The notes beneath the pieces were generated by a model. The model made no database searches and was not told the DNA's origin. It saw nothing but the letters and a program-made list of their open reading frames with translations. Positions 58,828-64,000 of a stretch of DNA of 64,000 nucleotides are shown here, one piece after another. A program made the translations under genes and the position numbers. Numbering within the stretch: position 1 is the first letter of the stretch; every line of letters starts with the position of its first letter. This DNA is from Hymenobacter telluris (GTDB taxonomy: Bacteria; Bacteroidota; Bacteroidia; Cytophagales; Hymenobacteraceae), in NCBI RefSeq assembly GCF_017313265.1, contig NZ_JAFLQZ010000008.1, positions 62,001 through 126,000 on the forward strand, in the 5' to 3' direction.

Positions 58828-59694
58828 GTGTTTACCAACAATTCCAAGCCTCTGATTCTGATTTCCAACGACGACGGCATTACGGCCCCCGGCATTGCCA
58901 TGCTGGTAAGCGTGATGCGGCGCATCGGCGAAGTGGTGGTAGTCGCGCCCAACTCGCCGCAGTCGGGGATGGGGCACGCCATTACCATCGGCCACCCGTT
59001 GCGCCTCGACCCCAGCACCATCTTCGAGGGCATTGAGGCCTACGAGTGCAGCGGCACCCCCGCCGACTGCGTGAAGCTGGCCAAGCACCACGTCCTCAAA
59101 GACCGGCAGCCCGATTTAGTGGTGTCAGGAATCAACCACGGCTCCAACTCGTCGGTAAACGTGCTGTACTCCGGTACCATGTCGGCGGCTATTGAAGCAG
59201 CCATTGAAGGATTGCCGGCTATCGGCTTCTCACTCTGCGAGTATGGTCATACTGCCGACTTCTCCCACACGGCCGATTGGATTGAGATGATAGCCCGGCA
59301 AGCTTTGCAAAATGGCATCCCAGCCCACACCGCGCTGAACGTAAACATCCCCAAAAAATCGGCCAGCCCGATTGTGGGGGCCAAGCTCTGCCGGCAGGCG
59401 CACGCCAAGTGGCAGGAGGAATTCGACCTGCGCCACGACCCCTACAAGCGCCCCTACTACTGGCTGATTGGCGAATTTGTGAACCTGGACCGCGGCACCG
59501 ATACCGACGAATGGGCGCTGGCCAACAACTACATTTCCATCGTGCCCTGCCAGTTCGACCTCACCTCCAGCTATGCCATGAAAGCCATGAACACCACCTG
59601 GCAACTCAGCGAAGCACCCGTTGCGGCCGCGCCGGCTCCCGAAGTGGGCAGCGCCACCCCGGAGCCCGGCGAGTCGGCGGAAGGGTTGGGGTAG
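58828..59694 (+). CDS. surE: 5'/3'-nucleotidase SurE
   Basis: 288 residues from GTG 58828, which places the start 9 residues before the first strand, as usual; an in-frame GTG at 58753 gives a repeat-adjacent extension. The metal site is formed by DD in 'ISNDDGITAPG', Ser in 'APNSPQSGMGHAIT', and Asn in 'VVSGINHGSN'. 'SGTPADCVKLA' and 'YSGTMSAAIEAAIEGLPAIGFSL' follow. A broad nucleoside-monophosphate phosphatase. The last 35 residues are an Ala/Pro/Glu-rich tail. Confidence 0.94.
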   Translation: MFTNNSKPLILISNDDGITAPGIAMLVSVMRRIGEVVVVAPNSPQSGMGHAITIGHPLRLDPSTIFEGIEAYECSGTPADCVKLAKHHVLKDRQPDLVVSGINHGSNSSVNVLYSGTMSAAIEAAIEGLPAIGFSLCEYGHTADFSHTADWIEMIARQALQNGIPAHTALNVNIPKKSASPIVGAKLCRQAHAKWQEEFDLRHDPYKRPYYWLIGEFVNLDRGTDTDEWALANNYISIVPCQFDLTSSYAMKAMNTTWQLSEAPVAAAPAPEVGSATPEPGESAEGLG

Positions 59695-59717
59695 TACACC
59701 TGCATCTGTTACCTATG

Positions 59718-59763
59718 AGCAAGGCCCATCCGCTGGCAAGCGAATGGGCCTTGCTTTATTTAT
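59718..59763 (+). terminator. Rho-independent terminator of surE
   Basis: A perfect 12-bp stem (59718-59729 with 59744-59755), 14-nt loop, TTATTTAT tail. Confidence 0.8.
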
Positions 59764-59774
59764 AGGGAAGCCGC

Positions 59775-59972
59775 CTACGGATGCCTTACGTCATGGACGT
59801 GGCGCACCACGGGCGCGGGGGCGTGCCGCAGAATCAGGGGGGCAGTGTGGGCTACTGAGCTGGTCTGATGCAGTTTCAGCGGGTCGGGCAGGAAAAAAAG
59901 GAGTGCCAGCAGCACCAGCAGAAACAGAATGATTCCGATGGGGGCCTTCAAGCCGTTCAGGGAAGTTTTCAT
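59775..59972 (-). CDS. Small single-TM protein
   Basis: 65 residues from ATG 59972: 'MKTSLNGLKAPIG', one TM helix 'IILFLLVLLALLFFLPDPL', and a His-rich tail ('LRHAPAPVVRHVHDVRH'). Upstream of it on the same strand lies the space before the histidine kinase gene's end, so it could be read with that operon. No family; moderate support only. Confidence 0.45.
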   Translation of the reverse strand: MKTSLNGLKAPIGIILFLLVLLALLFFLPDPLKLHQTSSVAHTAPLILRHAPAPVVRHVHDVRHP

Positions 59973-60052
59973 GGGCAGAACATGCAATGAATCAGTGCCC
60001 TAAGGTCAGGCGCCAACCATGAAGACTGCGTGAGTGGGCCCCGCTTAAAGGC

Positions 60053-61408
60053 CTATTGTTCTGCTACTATCGGCTGAAACTCCAAGGTAAACGTGGTGCC
60101 CTTGCCTACTTCCGAGGTAGCCGTAATGGTGGCCTTGTGAAAGTTGGCAATGGTTTGGGCGATGGGTAGGCCCAGCCCAAACCCCTCCGGCGACTTGGGC
60201 CCGCTGGCATGAAAGCGCCGGAACCGGTCGAAGAGGTGCGGCAGGTTTTCGGGGGCAATACCGGGGCCCGTGTCGGCTACTGATAGGTGGTAGCCACCCT
60301 GGGGCGGCACCACGCCCGTAACCGTGATGCTGCCACCTTCGCGGTTGTACTTGATGGCGTTGCTGAGCAGGTTGAAAATCAGGGTGAACAGCAGTGTTTG
60401 GTTGGCACGGGGCAGCACGAAATCGGGTTCCAGCAGTACCCGCAAATGCAACTCGCGCTGGGCCAGCCGGTCTTCCAGCTCGTTGGTGGCCTCGGCAACC
60501 ACCGCGGCCAAGCTCACCGATTCCTCCCGCAGATACTGGTCGTTTTCGATGTTGGCAATCAGCAGCAGCGTTTTCACCGTGTTGCGCAGCCGATACAAAG
60601 TCTTCTGCGAATCCACCAGCTTCAGGGAGTGCGCGTGCGCCAGCGTGGGGTCTTGCAGCATGTTCTCGAAGCGGGTTTGCAGGATGCTGACCGGCGTTAG
60701 CAATTCATGCGACACGTTGCTCATAAACTCGCGCTCCTTCTCGAAAGCCGACTGCATCTGGTGCATCATTTCGTTGAGGCTGTCGTCGAGCTGGCGGAAG
60801 TCGGTGGTGGTCGTGGGGATGGGCGTGAATGAGAAGGCCGAGGGGTGGCGCACGTTGTGCAGCTTGCGCGAAATAAGGTCGCCGAGGGGCCGGAGCAGAA
60901 ACCGGGCAAAGGCCGCATCGGTAACCACGGTGAGGGCCGCTCCAATCACCAGTACCCACAGCGCCAGCCGCCGCAACGTATCTTCCAGCAACTCCACCGT
61001 TGCCAACGACGAGCCAATTTCCAGGCGGTACGGTCGGTTGTCGGCCTCGAACTGGTAGCTCAGAATGCGGAAATCCTCTACCTCATCATCCACCTGGCGC
61101 TGCTCGTTGAAGATGCGCTCCTGCGGCGCGGCCGGTTTAGGGCGTGGCAGTTCGGGCGTGAGGCTGATATATTCCTGCTTGAGAATGTTGTAGTCGGCGT
61201 AGGCTTCCTGCTTTTCCTGCCGCACAAACGCCACCAACCCGTCGCGCTGAATAAGATCCAGCACCTCCCGCTTCTTCTCGTGCAGGCGCTGGTCGGTGTG
61301 CGCCACGGCCACCCGGCTTACAATGGCCGGAATGACCGCCACGCCCAGCAGCACCAGCAGCAACTTCGACAGTGCATTGAACAGGGCAAGCTTGGCTTCG
61401 AGGCGCAT
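60053..61408 (-). CDS. Sensor histidine kinase (EnvZ/PhoR type)
   Basis: 451 residues from ATG 61408 (the longer frame begins in the family B repeat). TM1 'LLLVLLGVAVIPAIVSRVAV', a periplasmic sensor of about 125 residues, TM2 'LALWVLVIGAALTVVTDAAFARFLL', a HAMP-like linker, HisKA with His234 in SNVSHELLTPVS, and HATPase with 'LLSNAIKYN', 'VADTGPGI', 'GFGLGLPI'. Part of the operon with the OmpR-type regulator upstream. Confidence 0.9.
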   Translation of the reverse strand: MRLEAKLALFNALSKLLLVLLGVAVIPAIVSRVAVAHTDQRLHEKKREVLDLIQRDGLVAFVRQEKQEAYADYNILKQEYISLTPELPRPKPAAPQERIFNEQRQVDDEVEDFRILSYQFEADNRPYRLEIGSSLATVELLEDTLRRLALWVLVIGAALTVVTDAAFARFLLRPLGDLISRKLHNVRHPSAFSFTPIPTTTTDFRQLDDSLNEMMHQMQSAFEKEREFMSNVSHELLTPVSILQTRFENMLQDPTLAHAHSLKLVDSQKTLYRLRNTVKTLLLIANIENDQYLREESVSLAAVVAEATNELEDRLAQRELHLRVLLEPDFVLPRANQTLLFTLIFNLLSNAIKYNREGGSITVTGVVPPQGGYHLSVADTGPGIAPENLPHLFDRFRRFHASGPKSPEGFGLGLPIAQTIANFHKATITATSEVGKGTTFTLEFQPIVAEQ

Positions 61409-61413
61409 GTTTT

Positions 61414-61550
61414 CAATTAAAAATTGAGAATTAAAAATTAAAAAATAGGTGGTTGACGGCGACGTAGCTTGAGTGTTCAAGAACTACAAGCGAATTTCTC
61501 AACTGGTAGACAAAGGCCGACTTTTAATTTTTAATTCTCAATTCTTAATT
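61414..61550. repeat. Palindromic repeat, family B copy 3
   Basis: Arms 61414-61445 and 61522-61550 of AATTAAA-type 7-mers with a spacer of about 76 nt. The right arm contains the stop codon of the response regulator (61545-61547); the left arm ends 5 nt before the kinase ATG. It interrupts a two-component operon. Confidence 0.78.
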
Positions 61551-62231
61551 GTTTTCTGCCACCCGGTACCCGATGCCGCGCACGGTTTCCAGGAAGTCGG
61601 CAGAGGCGAACTGGCTGAGTTTCTTGCGGATGTTTTTGATGTGCACGTCGATGTAGTTGGAATCGGAGTCGTCTTCCAGCACGTTGCCCCACAGATGCTC
61701 GCCGAGTTGCAGGCGGGTGAGGACCCGGTTTTTGTGCAGCACGAGGTAGTGCAACAAATCGAATTCCTTTTTGGTGAGTGGCACTTCCTGCTCGCCGTGG
61801 CGCAGCACGCGGCCTTGCACGTCCATCACGAAGCCGGGGCCGAACACAATTTCCTGGCGCTTCAGGCCAAACTTACGGCGCGTAATGGCCTGCATCCGGC
61901 TTTGTAGCTCCAGCAACGAAAACGGCTTGGGCAGGTAGTCGTCGGCGCCCAAATCCAGGCCTTTGATTCGGTCGTCGAGGGCGCCGCGGGCCGTCAGGAT
62001 AATAAAGGAGGCTTCCTGCCGGTCGTTCTGGCGGGCTTCGCGCAGCAAATCCAGACCGTCGCCGCCGGGCAGGCCCAGGTCGAGCAGCACGAAATCGTAG
62101 CTGTTGACAAAGATTTTCTCGGAAGCATCGGCGTAGTTGTGAGCCGAATCGACGAGGTACTGCGACTCCAGCAGAAACTGCCGCACCTCATCGTGCAGGC
62201 TTTTTTCGTCTTCTACTATCAGAACGTGCAT
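61545..62231 (-). CDS. OmpR/PhoB-family response regulator
   Basis: 228 residues from ATG 62231. The receiver domain has Glu7-Asp8 and the phosphoacceptor Asp51 in VLLDLGLPG, with Lys in 'LPKPFSL'. The C-terminal winged helix has 'LTKKEFDLLHYLVLHKNRVLTRLQLGEHLWG' and 'SNYIDVHIKNIRKKL', ending 'ETVRGIGYRVAENN'. It should be phosphorylated by the kinase encoded downstream. The stop codon lies in the family B repeat. Confidence 0.93.
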   Translation of the reverse strand: MHVLIVEDEKSLHDEVRQFLLESQYLVDSAHNYADASEKIFVNSYDFVLLDLGLPGGDGLDLLREARQNDRQEASFIILTARGALDDRIKGLDLGADDYLPKPFSLLELQSRMQAITRRKFGLKRQEIVFGPGFVMDVQGRVLRHGEQEVPLTKKEFDLLHYLVLHKNRVLTRLQLGEHLWGNVLEDDSDSNYIDVHIKNIRKKLSQFASADFLETVRGIGYRVAENN

Positions 62232-62315
62232 AAAGGGGGGAGCTGAATTAAGAACACAACATACGGGCGGCGGCCGTGAAGCAACCATGAAGTTCGGGCC
62301 CTTTAAGCGGCCCGA

Positions 62316-63887
62316 CTAATTGCGCAAGTACGCGCCCAAATCCGAAATGGACGCAATGCCCAACTGGTGCGCCTGCTGCCGCCGCATGAGCAGCGCGTAG
62401 GTGTTATTGAAACCCAGTGGAGCCAGCCATTCCAGCCCGAAACGCTGCTGAAACCCGGCCCGCACGTAACCCAGCACCGCCCCGGCATCCCCCCCCAACG
62501 AATCGATGACGGCGGCGGGTGGCTGGAGCAGCACCAGCAGCCCGGTGCCCGTGTACTCCGGGTACATATCAATGGCGCCGCTGCGCAGAGCCTCGAAGCA
62601 GATGGTGGTGCCGCCCAGGCCGGTTTTGGTTTCCACGTTGAGGTTGGTATAGCCCCGAATCAGGGAAGCGTACATTTCGGCCAGAATGTATTGCTCGGCA
62701 AAAATCTTGGAGCCCAGCTTCACCGTAGCTGCTCCCGGCGCTACCGGGCGCGGCGTCTGCCACAGGCCCCGCCGCCGCAAAAACGCCTGCGCCACCGCTT
62801 GGGGCTCCTGGTGCAGATAATCAACCCGGTAGTTGAGGTCCGTCATCACCGAATCGGAAAGCTGACCGGCCAGCTTGCCGAATACCGCCCGTAGCTCCGG
62901 GTGGGCCGCTAGGAGGCCCGCGCGCACCACCGGCGCGGCGTAGTAGGGCGGAAACACGCGTTGGTCGTCGTGAAGTACTTGCAAGCGGTAGGCTTTGATG
63001 CGGCCATCGGTGGAGTAGCCGTCGATAACATCCACGTTGGCATTGCGGGCGGCTTCGTACACCAGCGCGGGGGCCAGCACCACGCTGGGCAGGCGGCGAA
63101 GGCCGTAAGTACGCGTCAGGCCCGGCAGCCCATCGGCGCGGCCCACAAACTCGGGGCTGAAGCCGGCCTGTAGCCGGCCGGTTGCGCGCGGCAGTAAATA
63201 GAGCGTAGCCAGCAGCGGCAAGGCCAGCAGCAACCCCAACCCCACGCTGCTGCGCTTCCGGCTGGCCAGCCGCTGCACCGCGCCCAAGGCGGCATCAAAC
63301 ACCAGCGCCAGTGCCGCCGCCGGAATAGCCCCGGCCAAAATCATAGCCGGATTATTGAGCGCAATACCCCCGAAAATGAACTCGCCCAATCCGCCCGCCG
63401 CCACGTAGGCTGCCAGCGTAGCCACCCCCACGTTGATAACGGCCGCCGTACGGATACCCGCCAGCAGCACCGGCAACGCCAGCGGCAGCTCCACCCGGCG
63501 TAGCACCTGCCCATCGGTGAACCCCAGGCCGCGCGCCGCCTCTACCACGCCCGCATCCACCCCCCGTACGCCCGCCACGGTGTTGCGCACAATGGGCAGC
63601 AGGGCGTACAGAAACAGCGCAAAAATGGCGGGCACCGGCCCGATGCCCATGGCCGGAATCAGGAAGCCCAGCAGCGCGATACTCGGAATAGTTTGCAGCA
63701 CGCCGGTGGCCCCCAGCACCCACGGCGCCAGCCGCGGCCGGCGCGTAAGCAGCAGCCCCAGCGGCACCCCCACCGCCACGCCCAGCAGGAGCGAGGCTGC
63801 CGTCAGGCCGATGTGCTGCACGGTTTGTTGGCCCAGCTTGCCGGCCTGCAACTGCCAGAAAGTGAAAAGTTCGTGGAGCGTGTTCAT
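62316..63887 (-). CDS. Osmoprotectant-type ABC permease/substrate-binding fusion (OpuCB-OpuCC-like)
   Basis: 523 residues. Residues 1-215 form a BPD-type permease with about six TM helices ('TAASLLLGVAVGVPLGLLL', 'VLQTIPSIALLGFLIPAMGIGP', the EAA-like 'VVEAARGLGFTDGQVLRRVELPLALPVLLAGIRTA'). After an extra TM (about 213-232) a periplasmic OpuAC-type binding domain follows ('SKIFAEQYILAEMYASLI', 'LGGTTICFEALRSGAIDMYPEYTGTGLLVLL'). Permease-binding-protein fusions of this type import glycine betaine, choline or related compounds. Its ATG overlaps the TGA of the gene upstream (ATGA). Confidence 0.88.
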   Translation of the reverse strand: MNTLHELFTFWQLQAGKLGQQTVQHIGLTAASLLLGVAVGVPLGLLLTRRPRLAPWVLGATGVLQTIPSIALLGFLIPAMGIGPVPAIFALFLYALLPIVRNTVAGVRGVDAGVVEAARGLGFTDGQVLRRVELPLALPVLLAGIRTAAVINVGVATLAAYVAAGGLGEFIFGGIALNNPAMILAGAIPAAALALVFDAALGAVQRLASRKRSSVGLGLLLALPLLATLYLLPRATGRLQAGFSPEFVGRADGLPGLTRTYGLRRLPSVVLAPALVYEAARNANVDVIDGYSTDGRIKAYRLQVLHDDQRVFPPYYAAPVVRAGLLAAHPELRAVFGKLAGQLSDSVMTDLNYRVDYLHQEPQAVAQAFLRRRGLWQTPRPVAPGAATVKLGSKIFAEQYILAEMYASLIRGYTNLNVETKTGLGGTTICFEALRSGAIDMYPEYTGTGLLVLLQPPAAVIDSLGGDAGAVLGYVRAGFQQRFGLEWLAPLGFNNTYALLMRRQQAHQLGIASISDLGAYLRN

Positions 63888-64000
63888 GGGCGTTGGAGGC
63901 GTTGGCTAACCTGCCCGAAAGCAGCCATCAGGGAGGGGAGCGTAAGGGAAACCGGCGCCGTAGTGGGGAGTGCCGCCGGCTGGCTGGTGGCGGATGCCGC
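63884..64000 (-). CDS. C-terminal end of an upstream ABC gene, probably the OpuCA-like ATPase (partial)
   Basis: An open frame enters from the right edge and ends in TGA at 63886-63884, overlapping the next gene's ATG by 4 nt. The 38 visible residues (Ala/Pro/Ser-rich, ending 'LPSLMAAFGQVSQRLQRP') contain no ATPase motif. The call as ATPase rests on operon position. Confidence 0.5.
   Translation of the reverse strand, partial: AASATSQPAALPTTAPVSLTLPSLMAAFGQVSQRLQRP

Overview
The window is a GC-rich chromosomal segment of a Bacteroidota bacterium, most like a Hymenobacter-type member of the Cytophagales. The evidence is: type IX secretion (T9SS) genes (a PorT next to ubiE, a PorE-like OmpA protein, and a secreted protease with a T9SS sorting domain), Bacteroidota -7 promoter boxes (TAnnTTTG) close to many start codons, TonB and outer-membrane beta-barrel proteins, and typical housekeeping genes (engB, tsaE, dnaG, ribBA, proC, surE, acs, fahA).

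Layout. 1-6.1 kb: the start of a TonB-like gene, engB, a PorE-like OmpA protein, ubiE-porT and a short-chain dehydrogenase. 6.2-11.7 kb: esterase, cytidine deaminase, saccharopine-dehydrogenase-like protein, an ABC permease/ATPase pair and trmN6. 11.8-19.1 kb: outer-membrane barrel, aminotransferase, tsaE, alanine dehydrogenase, T9SS protease. 19.2-24.9 kb: flavin reductase, TPR histidine kinase, M28 peptidase, DUF2490 protein, stand-alone InsA-like DNA-binding protein. 25.0-34.2 kb: porin, MHS transporter, then a 2-TM protein, an SLC5-histidine kinase, a lone receiver domain and acs, which together look like an acetate-sensing module. 34.3-38.5 kb: zinc alcohol dehydrogenase with a partner, ribazole-phosphatase-like protein, fumarylacetoacetase. 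38.5-41.3 kb: an AT-rich island. 41.4-52.4 kb: Nfu/Mrp iron-sulfur genes, an Ere/ChaN-like secreted protein, dnaG, two glycosyltransferases, proC, ribBA. 52.6-64 kb: ABC transporter, M14 peptidase, DoxX, lipoprotein, surE, a two-component system and an osmoprotectant-type ABC transporter.

Two things stand out. First, the AT-rich island at 38.6-41.3 kb has the layout of two integron-type gene cassettes. Each holds one ORF, each ends in a long attC-like palindrome with CCGCTAAC and GTTAG boxes, and no integrase is in the window. One cassette encodes a protein whose C-terminal half resembles aerolysin/ETX-MTX2 beta-pore-forming proteins; the other encodes a 2-TM coiled-coil protein.

Second, about twenty intergenic spaces are filled by long palindromes of at least nine sequence families. 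In most families the arms are degenerate tandem repeats of a 7-8 bp unit, and the two arms sometimes differ by one unit. Stop codons and even the last codons of several genes lie inside these elements. One family has the GTAG-plus-hairpin layout of REP elements mobilised by RAYT transposases. No rRNA, tRNA, CRISPR array or complete insertion sequence was seen.
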